A DNA stretch of 64,000 bases from Streptosporangium sp. NBC_01755 (GCF_035917995.1 NZ_CP109131.1:7626001-7690000); one strand, 5' to 3'; shown: positions 52,538-63,180, counted from the first letter of the stretch. Notes: generated by a model not told the origin, from the sequence alone. Numbers and translations: made by a program.

Positions 52538-52866
52538 CGCGGTCGCGCAGAGCACGGCCCCGGCGCTGCCGGCCAGGTGGTGCAGCGCCCGGTCCAGTCC
52601 AGGCGGGGCCGGGCCGGGCTCTCCGGCGCTCCAGGCGCGCCCGTCCAGCCATCATCGGCCCCGGACGCTTCGGCACCGGCCGAAACATCCCTCTCCGCAC
52701 CCCGTACCCGGCTCTGCGCGGCCGCTCTCATCTGACTCCCGGTCGGCATTTTTCCGGCTTTAAGAAGAGACCGAAACGTTATCAAATCGGTCGCAACCAT
52801 GTGCAGTCACCATGCATCTCCCATTAGTGTTTTAAGGGCAGTTTGCTGTAGTGGGGGAGAGAAATT
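52538..52866. other. Gap between recD2 and the L,D-transpeptidase
   Basis: GC-rich sequence passes into an AT-rich stretch near 52750-52850 that probably holds the transpeptidase promoter. No coding region is seen. Confidence 0.4.
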
Positions 52867-54078
52867 GTGCTGACCGTGGAACGCCACAGGACGCCACTGG
52901 CCGCTCTGGCCCTGGCGACCGCGGCGGTGCTGGCCACCGCCTGCTCTACAGGGGCGGACACGAAGGCTCCCGCCGCTGGCTCGGGCGGCGGCTCAGGCGG
53001 CGGCTCAGGCGCCGACGCCTCCAGTGCTCCGGCGGCACCGGAGATAAGGATCAGCCCCGCCAAGGGCAGCAAGACCGTACGGCCCAACAAGAGGGTCGTC
53101 GTCAGCGCCTCCAGCGGGGCACTGGAGCAGGTCACCGTGGAAAGCGGCGGCCAGGTACTGGAGGGCGACTTCGACGCCAAACGAACCAAGTGGATCTCCA
53201 CCACCCCCATGATCCCCGCCAGCGACTACACCGTCTCGGCGCGCGCGGTGGACGGCACGACCGCCAGCAGCTCCTTCCGGACCCTCAAGCCCGAGCACGA
53301 GCTCGAGGTGGCGGACGTGACCCCGGCGATCAAGGGGGAGAAGGTCGGCGTGGGGGCGCCGATCATCGTCACCTTCAACCAGCAGATCGCCAACAAGGCC
53401 GGAGTGGAGAAGGCCCTGGAGGTCAAGGCGGAAAAACCGGTCCAGGGCGCGTGGCGCTGGATCAACGACACGACCGTGATCTACCGGACCGAGAAATTCT
53501 GGCAGCCCCACCAGAAGGTGACCTTCACCGCCCGCCTCAAAGGCGTCCAGGGCGGCAAGGACATGTACGGTGTCAAGGACATGACCAAGGTCATCCGGAT
53601 CGGCGCGGCTCAGATCGCCACGATCGACACCCGCAAGCACAAGATGATCGTCAAACGCGACGGCAAGGTCGTGCAGACCATGCTGATCAGCGCGGGCAAC
53701 GCCAGCACCCGCGAGTACACCACCACCAGCGGCATCCACCTGGCGATGGGCAAGGCCAACCCCGAGCGCATGATCTCCCCCGGCCGCAAGAAGGGCGACC
53801 CCGGCTACTACGACCTGATGATCAACCACGCGGTCCGCTTCTCCAACAGCGGAGAGTACGTGCACGCGCTGAACAACGTCTGGGCCCAGGGGCGCCGAAA
53901 CGTCAGCCACGGCTGCATCAACTCCCGCCCCGACCAGGCCAAGTGGTACTACGACCAGGTCCAGCGCGGCGACGTGATCACCATCAGGGGCACCGACCGC
54001 GAGATGGAGTGGAACAACGGCTGGGGCTTCTGGCAGATGCCGTACGCGCAGTGGAAGAAGGGCAGCGCACTGGCCTGA
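52867..54078 (+). CDS. L,D-transpeptidase, lipoprotein-like
   Basis: The 403-residue cell-wall enzyme has a signal peptide ending in a lipobox-like LATACS (Cys26), a Gly/Ser-rich linker, two Ig-like domains (about 55-245) and a YkuD catalytic domain with HALNNVWAQGRRNVSHGCIN (catalytic Cys350). These enzymes make 3-3 crosslinks in peptidoglycan and are the target of carbapenems; the Ig-Ig-YkuD order is that of mycobacterial LdtMt2-type proteins. The GTG at 52867 follows GGGGGAGAG. A hairpin after the stop ends the transcript. Confidence 0.95.
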   Translation: MLTVERHRTPLAALALATAAVLATACSTGADTKAPAAGSGGGSGGGSGADASSAPAAPEIRISPAKGSKTVRPNKRVVVSASSGALEQVTVESGGQVLEGDFDAKRTKWISTTPMIPASDYTVSARAVDGTTASSSFRTLKPEHELEVADVTPAIKGEKVGVGAPIIVTFNQQIANKAGVEKALEVKAEKPVQGAWRWINDTTVIYRTEKFWQPHQKVTFTARLKGVQGGKDMYGVKDMTKVIRIGAAQIATIDTRKHKMIVKRDGKVVQTMLISAGNASTREYTTTSGIHLAMGKANPERMISPGRKKGDPGYYDLMINHAVRFSNSGEYVHALNNVWAQGRRNVSHGCINSRPDQAKWYYDQVQRGDVITIRGTDREMEWNNGWGFWQMPYAQWKKGSALA

Positions 54079-54088
54079 CCCCTCCCTC

Positions 54089-54130
54089 CCGCCGTCGCCA
54101 CCGCGAACTCGGCCGCGATGGCGACGGCGG
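54089..54130. terminator. Bidirectional terminator hairpin
   Basis: CCGCCGTCGCCA (54089-54100) pairs with TGGCGACGGCGG (54119-54130) with an 18-base loop, between the converging transpeptidase and radical SAM genes. Confidence 0.7.
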
Positions 54131-54146
54131 CCGCGCCGGAGCAAGG

Positions 54147-55109
54147 CTAGAGCAGGGTGAGCTGGGCCTGGCGCGGCAGCGCCAGCGGCAGGGGCTGCTC
54201 GGGCCGCACCGGGCCCATGCCATAGCGGGTGGCCAGTTGCAGGACCTGGTCGGTGACGCGGCGCACATAGCCGCTCTCGGCGTCGGCGCTCCTCGCGTAC
54301 AGCTCGGCATAACGGGCCACCAGCGCCGGATGGTGCTCACCGAGCCAGGCCAGATACCACTCACGGGCGCCGGGAGGCAGGCGCAGCACGTGCGGGACGA
54401 GGCTGACGGCCCCGGCGTCGGCGACCCGGCGCACGGTGGCCGCGAGCTGGTCGGGGGAGTCGGTCAGCAGCGGCAGGATCGGCGCCATCGCCACCCCGCA
54501 CGCCACCCCCCGCTCGTTCAGCTCGGCCACCAGCTCCAGGCGCTTTTGCGCGCTGTGGGCGCCGGGCTCCACACTGCGGCGGATCCGATCGTCGACGAAC
54601 GCGATCGAGACGACCACCCCCGCGCCCGGAGTGGCGGCCAGCAGATCGGCATCGCGCAGGATCAACCGGCTCTTGGTGTGGACGGTGAACGGCGCCCCGG
54701 CCTCACGCAACGCGGTGACCAGACCGGGCATCAACCGGTAGATGTCCTCGGCGCCCTGGTAGCAGTCACCGCCCACCCCCACCGTGACATGCTCACCGTC
54801 CCAGCGCGAGGCCAGCTCCGCGCGCAGCCGCCGCACGATGTTGGTACGCACCACGATCCGCGAATCGAAGTCGCCGCCGGCGTCCAGCCCCAGGTAACGA
54901 TGTCCCCGGCGCACCGAGCAGTAGCGGCAGGCCTGTGCACACCCCCGATACGGGCTGACGCTCCACCCCTCGGGCGTGCGCTCCAGCGCGGTGCGCGCCT
55001 GCACCTCGTAGCAGGTCAGCGCCCCGTGAACCCTGACCAGTGCGGAGCGCTCGATCCGCGGCCTGGCATCGGGCGGCGCGGCGAGCAGGGAAGGCGCGTC
55101 CCATCGCAT
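54147..55109 (-). CDS. Rv2578c-family radical SAM protein
   Basis: The protein of about 320 residues has the radical SAM cluster motif in SPYRGCAQACRYCSVRRGHR (CxxxCxxC) and the TIM-barrel pieces VGVGGDCYQGAEDIYRLMPG, FTVHTKSRLILRDADLL and VVVSIAFVDDRIRRSVEPGA, matching the actinobacterial Rv2578c/spore-photolyase-like group. The function is unknown. The ATG at 55109 (MRWDAPSLL) matches the usual N-terminus better than an in-frame start at 55160. It converges on the transpeptidase gene. Confidence 0.85.
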   Translation of the reverse strand: MRWDAPSLLAAPPDARPRIERSALVRVHGALTCYEVQARTALERTPEGWSVSPYRGCAQACRYCSVRRGHRYLGLDAGGDFDSRIVVRTNIVRRLRAELASRWDGEHVTVGVGGDCYQGAEDIYRLMPGLVTALREAGAPFTVHTKSRLILRDADLLAATPGAGVVVSIAFVDDRIRRSVEPGAHSAQKRLELVAELNERGVACGVAMAPILPLLTDSPDQLAATVRRVADAGAVSLVPHVLRLPPGAREWYLAWLGEHHPALVARYAELYARSADAESGYVRRVTDQVLQLATRYGMGPVRPEQPLPLALPRQAQLTLL

Positions 55110-55295
55110 ACGGCTCAGTGGAACACGCTTTCGACACCGCTCGCAAGTGGATCCGGACACGGCGCGGGCACCGGATATCCGCCCTCGAGGCAGTGGCGGA
55201 CCTTCTCAGGTACGGCGTCGCCGGGCAACCGGTGCGGCCCCGGAACACCTGATCGGATGAAATGATACGTTCGTGCCGATTTTGGGGGAGTGGTC

Positions 55296-55622
55296 ATGGC
55301 GTGGTTGATCCTGGCAGGGGCGATCATCGCCGAGATCGCGGCGACCACCGCCCTCAAACTGAGCGACGGCTTCGCACACAAGGGCTGGGCGACCCTGGTC
55401 GTCGCCGGCTACGCCGCCGCCTTCATCCTGCTGGCCCAGGCGCTGAAACTACAACTGGAGGTCGGCACCGCCTACGCGGTCTGGGCCGGAGCCGGCACCG
55501 CGGCCATCGCCGCGATCGGCGTACTGTTCCTCGGCGAGACGATCAGCCTGGCCAAGGTCGCGGGCATCATTCTGATCATCGGCGGAGTCGTGGTGCTCAA
55601 CCTGACCGGCAGCCCCCACTGA
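55296..55622 (+). CDS. Small multidrug resistance (SMR) transporter
   Basis: The 108-residue protein has four membrane helices with the SMR essential Glu in helix 1 (IIAEIAATTALKLSDGF, Glu13) and the conserved helix 2-4 pattern (YAVWAGAGTAAIAAIGVLFL; GIILIIGGVVVLNL). It exports lipophilic cations or guanidinium-type compounds by proton antiport as a homodimer. The ATG at 55296 follows GGGGGAG. No Gdx-type riboswitch is evident upstream. Confidence 0.9.
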   Translation: MAWLILAGAIIAEIAATTALKLSDGFAHKGWATLVVAGYAAAFILLAQALKLQLEVGTAYAVWAGAGTAAIAAIGVLFLGETISLAKVAGIILIIGGVVVLNLTGSPH

Positions 55623-55679
55623 CACCCGGCCGGAAATAACGCCTCGCCCACCGCGGAACATCTGCCCTACCCTGACCTG

Positions 55680-56240
55680 ATGCTGAAGCCCTCCTACCCC
55701 ATCCGAACCGACCGCCTGATCCTGCGCCCCTACACCCCGGCCGACCTCGACGCCCTGCACGCCATCCAGTCGCTCCCGCAGGTGGCCCGCTACCTGTACT
55801 GGGAACCACGCGACCGGGAACAGGCCGGCGAGGCACTGCAAACCAAGATCGCACAGACGGCGTTGCTCGAGGAGGGCCAGATCCTGACACTGGCGGTGGA
55901 ACTGGCCGCCACCGGCGAACTGCTCGGCGACGGCATGCTGATCTGGCACAGCCGCACCCACCGCAGCGGCGAGATCGGCTACGTCTTCCACCCCGCCCAC
56001 CACGGCAAGGGATACGCCACCGAGACCGGCCTGGCCCTGCTGGAGCTGGGCTTCGACGGCCTCGACCTGCACCGGATCATCGGACGCCTGGACGCCCGCA
56101 ACGAGGCCTCGGCCCGGGTGCTGGAAAAACTGGGCATGCGCCGCGAGGCACACCTGGTGGACAACGAGATGGTCAAGGGCGAATGGACCAGCGAGCTCGA
56201 CTACGCGATCCTGCAGCAGGAATGGCGCGCCCGGCGCTGA
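55680..56240 (+). CDS. GNAT-family N-acetyltransferase
   Basis: The 186-residue protein resembles RimJ/RimL-type GNATs: RTDRLILRPYTPADLDALHA, IGYVFHPAHHGKGYATETG (acetyl-CoA loop) and LDARNEASARVLEKLGMRRE. It transfers acetyl from acetyl-CoA to an amine of a protein or small molecule. It starts 57 bases after the SMR gene, on the same strand, with no functional link evident. Confidence 0.9.
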   Translation: MLKPSYPIRTDRLILRPYTPADLDALHAIQSLPQVARYLYWEPRDREQAGEALQTKIAQTALLEEGQILTLAVELAATGELLGDGMLIWHSRTHRSGEIGYVFHPAHHGKGYATETGLALLELGFDGLDLHRIIGRLDARNEASARVLEKLGMRREAHLVDNEMVKGEWTSELDYAILQQEWRARR

Positions 56241-56311
56241 CGACCACCGCTTCCGCCCGACCCGGCCCCCGCGAGAGGGCACGGTTGAACGACAGGGCCC
56301 CGGAGGGCACC

Positions 56312-56698
56312 ATGTCTACGATGACCATCCTGCATCTGGCCCTGGCCTCCGACTGGGACGCCGCCCGGCGAACGGGGGAGTACCGCGTCTCCACCATCGG
56401 CCGCACCCTCGACGAAGAGGGCTTCATCCACGCCTGCGCGAGCCACGAACAGCTACGCGGCGTCGTGGAGCGCTTCTACAGCGACGTCACCGCCCCCCTC
56501 GTACTGCTCAGCGTCGACCCGCGCGGGCTGGACGTGCGCATGGAAGTGCCCGCCGACTCCTCCGAGGCGTTCCCGCACATCTACGGGCCGCTGCCGGTCA
56601 CCGCGGTGACCTCCGTCCTGCCGTTCGCCCCACCCGGCCTCGACCCGCACCACCCGCGCGACGCCGACCAGGCCACAGCGCCCCGAAGGGAGCCGTGA
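56312..56698 (+). CDS. DUF952-family protein
   Basis: The 128-residue protein has the DUF952 pattern ILHLALASDWDAARRTGEY, FIHACASHEQLRGVVERFY and FPHIYGPLPVTAVTSV. This is a small glutathione-S-transferase-like or phosphoribosyl-type fold whose function is not known to me. The ATG at 56312 follows CGGAGGG. It lies between the GNAT and NUDIX genes on the same strand with short gaps. Confidence 0.85.
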   Translation: MSTMTILHLALASDWDAARRTGEYRVSTIGRTLDEEGFIHACASHEQLRGVVERFYSDVTAPLVLLSVDPRGLDVRMEVPADSSEAFPHIYGPLPVTAVTSVLPFAPPGLDPHHPRDADQATAPRREP

Positions 56699-56717
56699 CA
56701 CCAGTAGGCTGCGCGCC

Positions 56718-57266
56718 ATGACCGACGTACACGGACCGACGATCCGCACACTCGACTCGACGGTCGTCTACACCAACCCCTGGATGAGCGTGCGCGAGGA
56801 CCGCATCGAACGCCCCGACGGTTCCCACGGCATCTACGGCGTGGTGGACCAGCTCGACTTCGCCCTCGTCCTGCCCATGGAGAACGACGGTTTCCACCTC
56901 GTGGAGGAGTACCGCTACCCGGTGGGACGGCGCACCTGGAACTTCCCCCAGGGCGGGGTCAAGGACAGCCCCTCACCCCTGGTCACGGCGCGCACCGAAC
57001 TGGCCCAGGAGACCGGCCTGCGAGCCGCCTCGATGACCCACCTGGGCCGCCTGCACAACGCCCACGGCACAACGGGCCAGCACTTCGACATCTTCCTCGC
57101 CACCGGCCTGACCGCGGGCACCCCCGACCGCGAGGACACCGAGCAGGACATGCGCCAGGAGTGGGTCTCGCGAACGGAACTGGAGCGGATGATCCTATGC
57201 GGCGCCATCACCGACAGCGGCTCGATCGCCGCCTACACCATGTTCCTGCTGCGCGAGGCGGCCTGA
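56718..57266 (+). CDS. NUDIX hydrolase
   Basis: The 182-residue protein has a NUDIX fold of the ADP-ribose-pyrophosphatase type: YRYPVGRRTWNFPQGGVKDS and ARTELAQETGLRA. The box deviates from the consensus Gx5Ex7REUxEExGU: there is no Glu five residues after the Gly, and REUxEE reads RTELAQE, so activity may be altered. It should hydrolyse a nucleoside diphosphate linked to another moiety. It is the last gene of the co-directional SMR-GNAT-DUF952-NUDIX run. Confidence 0.85.
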   Translation: MTDVHGPTIRTLDSTVVYTNPWMSVREDRIERPDGSHGIYGVVDQLDFALVLPMENDGFHLVEEYRYPVGRRTWNFPQGGVKDSPSPLVTARTELAQETGLRAASMTHLGRLHNAHGTTGQHFDIFLATGLTAGTPDREDTEQDMRQEWVSRTELERMILCGAITDSGSIAAYTMFLLREAA

Positions 57267-57655
57267 GAGCCCGACGAGACTCCGCCCCAGGCCTAGCCAA
57301 AACCGCTATTTACCCGACAATTCTCCATATCACAGGACATTAAACATTGACGGGACGGTCCCGCGCTGCACACACCGGCGGAACCTCGCCACCTCTTGAT
57401 CATTTTTGACGGTCCGGCAGCTTGTGGATCTTGTTTGACGAAACAGTCAAGAGAGGGTGATCATGCACGGAAAGGGACTCCGGGCGCCATGGCGCACCCG
57501 GGAGGAAACCGCACCGTTCTCCGCTTTCCCGCGGCGGGGAGCACTCGGCGGATAGAGACCCGCACGGCACACCAGACAGGCCCTACCAGCATAAAACATC
57601 TCTAACCATACAGAAGGTTGATTCTGTATGGTTAGAGAAATGATCATCTCAACGC
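57267..57655. other. Gap with strong hairpin
   Basis: There is no gene. The sequence is relatively AT-rich, unlike its surroundings, and contains the perfect hairpin at 57599-57638. It may be foreign DNA left by the IS3-type insertion to the right. Confidence 0.5.
57599..57638. terminator. 17-bp perfect hairpin
   Basis: TCTCTAACCATACAGAA (57599-57615) is exactly complementary to TTCTGTATGGTTAGAGA (57622-57638), loop six bases. It lies 18 bases downstream of the DUF6262 stop codon (minus strand) and could terminate transcription from either side. Confidence 0.7.
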
Positions 57656-58027
57656 CTACTCAGCCGGCGGCGACCCGCTCCAGCCGCGATACGTCAACTC
57701 CCGGCGCAGGATCAAGTTCTCACCGTGCGCCCGCTCCAACGCCTGACGCAGCCCGGCCACCTCCTGGCGATGAGCGCTTTTCAGCCGGGTGATCTCCGCC
57801 GTCAAAGCGAGAACCACATTGTCCGCAGTACCACCCTTATCGGACTCATCCGCGACGACCGCCCGCACCGGTGTGGAGCGCTGGCGAAGTTGCTCGATAC
57901 GCCGCCGCAGAACCTGGTGGCCGTACAGAAACGAATGAGAAACCCCCGCCTCCCGCTGCACAGCCTGAAACGTCACCGGCGCGCCCTTCCTGAGCAGACG
58001 CTTGATGGCCGCCTCGGCCGCCTGCAC
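57656..58027 (-). CDS. DUF6262-family protein, N-terminus probably cut
   Basis: The 123-residue protein has GAPVTFQAVQREAGVSHSFL YGHQVLRRRIEQL, a helix-turn-helix-like region, and a C-terminal coil. This is the DUF6262 pattern found as the third partner of actinobacterial tyrosine-recombinase transposition modules. Homology (NALSAAARRKSEAK) continues upstream of the GTG at 58027 to about 58085 without a start codon, where IS3 sequence begins. The gene is thus probably 5'-truncated, and its recombinase partners are not adjacent. Confidence 0.7.
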   Translation of the reverse strand: MQAAEAAIKRLLRKGAPVTFQAVQREAGVSHSFLYGHQVLRRRIEQLRQRSTPVRAVVADESDKGGTADNVVLALTAEITRLKSAHRQEVAGLRQALERAHGENLILRRELTYRGWSGSPPAE

Positions 58028-58085
58028 CTTTGCCTCGGACTTGCGCCGGGCCGCCGCGCTGAGAGCATTGATGCGCCGTTGCCGG

Positions 58086-58228
58086 CTACGGCATCGCGTG
58101 GCTGTGCAGGGTCTTGAACATCCGCCGCAACGCCTACCATGCCTGGCTCAAGCGGAAACCCGCCTGCCAGGCCAAAGCGGCCGAAGACGCCCGGATCACG
58201 GAGAAGATCCGCTGTCAGACAGGCTCTA
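58086..58228 (+). pseudogene. IS3-family transposase OrfB, N-terminal fragment
   Basis: One frame reads RYGIAWLCRVLNIRRNAYHA WLKRKPACQAKAAEDARITE, the start of an IS3 OrfB before the integrase core. It ends near 58228 at a GGCTCTAGTG junction. Confidence 0.65.
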
Positions 58229-58456
58229 GTGGGGCGAGGGGATGCGGCCCAGCGTGAGGTAGGCGATCGGGCCGAAGGGCTGGACGAGTAGCAACGGCCA
58301 CCATAGCGCCTTACGTCCCCGGACCTGTCCAGCGGGCCTGCACCACAGGTCTGCGGCCGCCGTGGCAGTGAGCGACAGCTCTATGGAGACCAGCGTCAAA
58401 ATCGCCGCCTGTTGCCGGTCGGAGAGGTCACGCCAGCGCTTGTGCGAACGTGTCAT
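58226..58456 (-). CDS. PLDc_N-type small membrane protein
   Basis: The 76-residue protein has two membrane helices and a C-terminal VQPFGPIAYLTLGR, the PLDc_N pattern (NPxGPxxYLxxGR in relatives). The ATG at 58456 overlaps the stop of the upstream small ORF (ATGA). Short PLDc_N proteins lack the phospholipase domain; their role is unclear. Confidence 0.65.
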   Translation of the reverse strand: MTRSHKRWRDLSDRQQAAILTLVSIELSLTATAAADLWCRPAGQVRGRKALWWPLLLVQPFGPIAYLTLGRIPSPH

Positions 58457-58695
58457 GAGTGCTCCTTGGTTGAGAGCGGCACGGGCTCGATGCGGACCAG
58501 TACGGTCCGCACCTCGCCTGCTTCCTCGGTGATGTCGGAGAGTCCTTGTATCTTCACCTCCATCGCACACCCGCAGGAGGGTTCCGGCACCGGCCGAACG
58601 TCACCCGCTACAAGGACCGATGTCTCCCGCGACGCCTCCGTAGGCTTGCAGGAGGTCGCCGCCTGGCACGGCGTCCAGCACGGCGAGAACGGCAC
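58453..58695 (-). CDS. Hypothetical small protein coupled to PLDc_N gene
   Basis: The 80-residue frame contains ETSVLVAGDVRPVPEPSCGC and AMEVKIQGLSDITEEAGEVR and ends in a four-base overlap with the PLDc_N start. The N-terminal half overlaps the end of the truncated universal stress protein sequence, so the real start may be internal. No family is recognised. Confidence 0.4.
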   Translation of the reverse strand: MPFSPCWTPCQAATSCKPTEASRETSVLVAGDVRPVPEPSCGCAMEVKIQGLSDITEEAGEVRTVLVRIEPVPLSTKEHS

Positions 58696-58699
58696 ACCG

Positions 58700-59024
58700 T
58701 GTCGGAGTGGCGCGGCAGCGCTCGCGCGGCCCTGTCACGGCAGAGTAGCGGGCGCACGACGAGTTTCGGATACCCGGCGCGGACCGTCGCGACCGCTCGG
58801 CTCACGACGGTTTCGGCAATCGCCTTCCGATCTGTCTCCTCGGTGGGCGCCCAGGCGGGCACATGGGGTGATCTACACCGCGTGACGTCGCCCCATGCGT
58901 GGAGAACGACCAGTTCCGCGCCGCTGCTGCGGGCCTCCCAGGCGCCCCAACTCAATGCCGCCCACCCGGCGGCCGAACCATCGAAGCCGACCAGGATGCG
59001 AGAAAACGACTGCCGGCATGTCAT
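58700..59024 (-). pseudogene. Universal stress protein, C-terminally truncated
   Basis: From the ATG at 59024 (GGAGGACC four bases upstream) the protein reads FSRILVGFDGSAAGWAALSW, LVVLHAWGD and then VVSRAVATVRAGYPKLVVRP, a UspA domain up to about residue 100. After RAARALPRHSDT it passes into unrelated sequence in the same frame, so the ATP-binding GxxG-9x-G(S/T) motif is lost. Confidence 0.7.
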
Positions 59025-59596
59025 GGGGTCCTCCGTGATCCGTCCCGTGGCCCCGGTGGCGAAAGTCTTCATGCAACCGTGACCGGCCGGCCCCGGCCAG
59101 GGTCGCAGGTCCCGGCGAGCCGGGACCTGCGACCCTTCCGGCTCCGAGGCGGTCACCGGCCGGGGCCGGAGAACGTTGACGCGTGCGGAGGTACGGGGCC
59201 TTACGGGTTCTCATCCGATATCAGGCGAATGCCGGGTGCGAGCGCGCGCCCCTCCCCCAGCGGGGCGCACACCCAGATCGAGGAGAGCTGCCGTCCGTGA
59301 GGTTCTTCGACTGCTTCCGGCGCTCGGCGAAAGGTCGTGTGGTCGATGTCGTGCTCGGTCTTCTTTCGGGGGGGCGGGTCTTCGGGCTGTGGGGGGAGGC
59401 CCGGGTGCGGGCATTCGTTTACCGTGGGGGGTGGACATGATCGGTGATCTGGCGGGCAGGACGGGCCCGCGCGGGGGCGGCGCCCCCGCGCCGCCGTTTC
59501 GTGTTCGTGGCCTCGTCCTTGCCGGTGGGCGGTGCCGGTGTGAGGTGAGTGGCCGCTTCGGGGTGGCCTGGGTGCGAAAGGGGTGTCGTCGGGATC
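59025..59596. other. Gap upstream of tyrosine recombinase
   Basis: Several short open frames are present, but none has a recognisable domain or clear coding bias. An attachment site could lie here, though I see no obvious repeat. Confidence 0.4.
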
Positions 59597-60640
59597 ATGC
59601 GGCCGGCTGATCTGAATCGTCTTGGTGTGGGTGAGTGTGCCGACCGTTATGTGGAGCTGGTGCGGGCCAAGACCCTGACCGGTGCTCTGTCGATGTCGAC
59701 GGCGGAGGTGTACGCGCGGGATGTGGCCACCTTTGTGCAGTTGGTCGGTGAGGAGGTGGTTTTGGATGACCTGACGGGTGAGGAGGTGGATGCCGTTCTG
59801 CTGGCCTTCGCGCGCAAGCCGGATGGGCGGCGGCGCTCGCAGCCGGAGGCCAGGTCGGGGGCGTTGCAGTCCGCCTCCTCGCAGGCGCGGTTTCGGCGGT
59901 CGGTCTCGGCGTTGTTCAAGCACGCGGTGCTGGTCGGGTGGGTGCAGATCAATCCGATGGCGACGGCTACGGTCACGGCCAGGGAGCGCGGAGGGCTGCG
60001 GCCGGAGCGGCGGGCGCTGACCCGTGAGCAGGCGCAGGGGTTGATCGGTGCGGCGCGTGACCTGAGCGGCGGGCCGGGAGAGGTGGCGGGCGCGGGGCGG
60101 GCGCGGCGTCGTGACCAGCGCACCGAGTTGCGTGACGGGCTGATCGTGTTGATGTTGTCGACGATGGGGCCGCGGGTGTCGGAGCTGGTGCGGGCCAATG
60201 TGGAGGATTTCTACACCAATGACGGGGTGCGTTACTGGCGGATCTTTGGTAAGGGCGGTAAGACGCGGGACGTGCCGCTGCCCGGTGATGTGGCCTTGGT
60301 GCTGGAGGCCTATCTGGCGCGGGGGCGGATGGTCTCGGCCGACAAGGCGTTGCTGTTGTCGTGGCGGGGGCGGCGTCTGGCGCGCGGGGATGTGCAGGCG
60401 GTGATCGACCGGGTGCAGCGGGGGGTGGATCCCGATCGGCGGCGTTCGGTGACGCCGCACGGGTTGCGGCACACCACGGCCACCCATCTGCTGGCCGACG
60501 CGGTGGACATGGACGCGGTGCGAAGGGTTTTGGGGCACAGTGATCTGGCGACGCTGGGGCGTTACCGCGATGAGCTGCCCGGGGAGCTGGAGGTGGCGAT
60601 GCGTTCGCATCCGTTGCTGCGTGGCCCGGTGTCGGGTTGA
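59597..60640 (+). CDS. Tyrosine recombinase (XerC/phage integrase type)
   Basis: The 347-residue protein has an N-terminal SAM-like core-binding domain (STAEVYARDVATFVQLVGEE) and a catalytic domain with Arg in TMGPRVSELVRANVEDF, Lys in IFGKGGKTRDVPLP, HGLRHTTATHLL (HxxR), and GHSDLATLGRYRDE with the His and nucleophilic Tyr. It cuts and rejoins specific DNA sites and resembles recombinases of integrative elements more than chromosomal XerC. The ATG at 59597 is preferred over an upstream GTG at 59549. A metAP remnant follows; no excisionase is seen. Confidence 0.9.
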   Translation: MRPADLNRLGVGECADRYVELVRAKTLTGALSMSTAEVYARDVATFVQLVGEEVVLDDLTGEEVDAVLLAFARKPDGRRRSQPEARSGALQSASSQARFRRSVSALFKHAVLVGWVQINPMATATVTARERGGLRPERRALTREQAQGLIGAARDLSGGPGEVAGAGRARRRDQRTELRDGLIVLMLSTMGPRVSELVRANVEDFYTNDGVRYWRIFGKGGKTRDVPLPGDVALVLEAYLARGRMVSADKALLLSWRGRRLARGDVQAVIDRVQRGVDPDRRRSVTPHGLRHTTATHLLADAVDMDAVRRVLGHSDLATLGRYRDELPGELEVAMRSHPLLRGPVSG

Positions 60641-60654
60641 GTGCGCCGCTCCCC

Positions 60655-60864
60655 CGGCCGTGAGGTCTCCTGGACTCCGCCTTGGGCTACAAGCCCGGTT
60701 TCGCGCCGACACCGTTTCCCGCGGTGATCTGCGCCTCGGTCAACGACGTGATCGTGCACGGCATCCCCTGGGCGCTGTCCAGTACCGACGGCAGCCGGGC
60801 GGCGCATGTGGAGCACACGGTGGCCGTCACCGCCGACGGGCCGCGCGTGCTGACCCTGCTGTGA
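60655..60864 (+). pseudogene. map: Type I methionine aminopeptidase remnant
   Basis: The decayed frame reads [29 protein letters not shown], the central metal-site region of MetAP, then after a large deletion [20 protein letters not shown], the C-terminal metal ligand region. The start, most of the pita-bread fold and several ligands are missing. It was probably a duplicate gene. Confidence 0.75.
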
Positions 60865-60898
60865 GGGTGCGGGCGCACGGCGCAGGTCTGACCCGATA

Positions 60899-60949
60899 CC
60901 GGCGACGACGTGCTCGGCGGGACGCTCCCGCCGAGCACGTCGTCGCCGG
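60899..60949. terminator. 23-bp perfect hairpin terminator
   Basis: CCGGCGACGACGTGCTCGGC GGG (60899-60921) is exactly complementary to 60927-60949, loop of five. It sits between the converging MetAP remnant and the ABC exporter gene and can stop transcription both ways. Confidence 0.85.
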
Positions 60950-60984
60950 CACTTCTGAAGGCGACGCTCAGGTGAAGGCGACGC

Positions 60985-62955
<1,971 letters not shown>

Positions 62956-63054
62956 GCGCCACCACGTTTCCTGTGCTCGTTGTGCGGGGTGTCTGTGCCG
63001 GTGGCGGCTTCGAGGCCCCGCGAGGGGAAAGCCGGTGCGCGGCGCCAGGATACG

Positions 63055-63085
63055 ACCCTAAAAGCTGAACTTGACTTGAGGTCAA
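63055..63085 (-). promoter_or_regulatory. MerR-type promoter of the ABC exporter
   Basis: On the minus strand TTGACC (63085-63080) and TAGGGT (63060-63055) are separated by 19 bases, the long spacer typical of MerR-family controlled promoters. The spacer and -35 form the palindrome CTTGAC-CTCAA-GTCAAG (63070-63086). No MerR-family regulator is encoded next to the exporter. Confidence 0.5.
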
Positions 63086-63106
63086 GGGGCGCCTTTCCCG
63101 GACGCG

Positions 63107-63180
63107 CCCTCCGCTTCCGGCGTTTCCGGTTCCGCTTCCGGCGTTTCCGGTTCCGCTTCCGGTGTTTCTGATTCCGGTGT
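63107..63180 (+). repeat. 21-bp tandem repeat region
   Basis: The unit CGTTTCCGGTTCCGCTTCCGG occurs about three times with small changes. On the minus strand a short open frame would encode PETPEAE repeats, but no start or ribosome site supports a gene. Confidence 0.6.
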
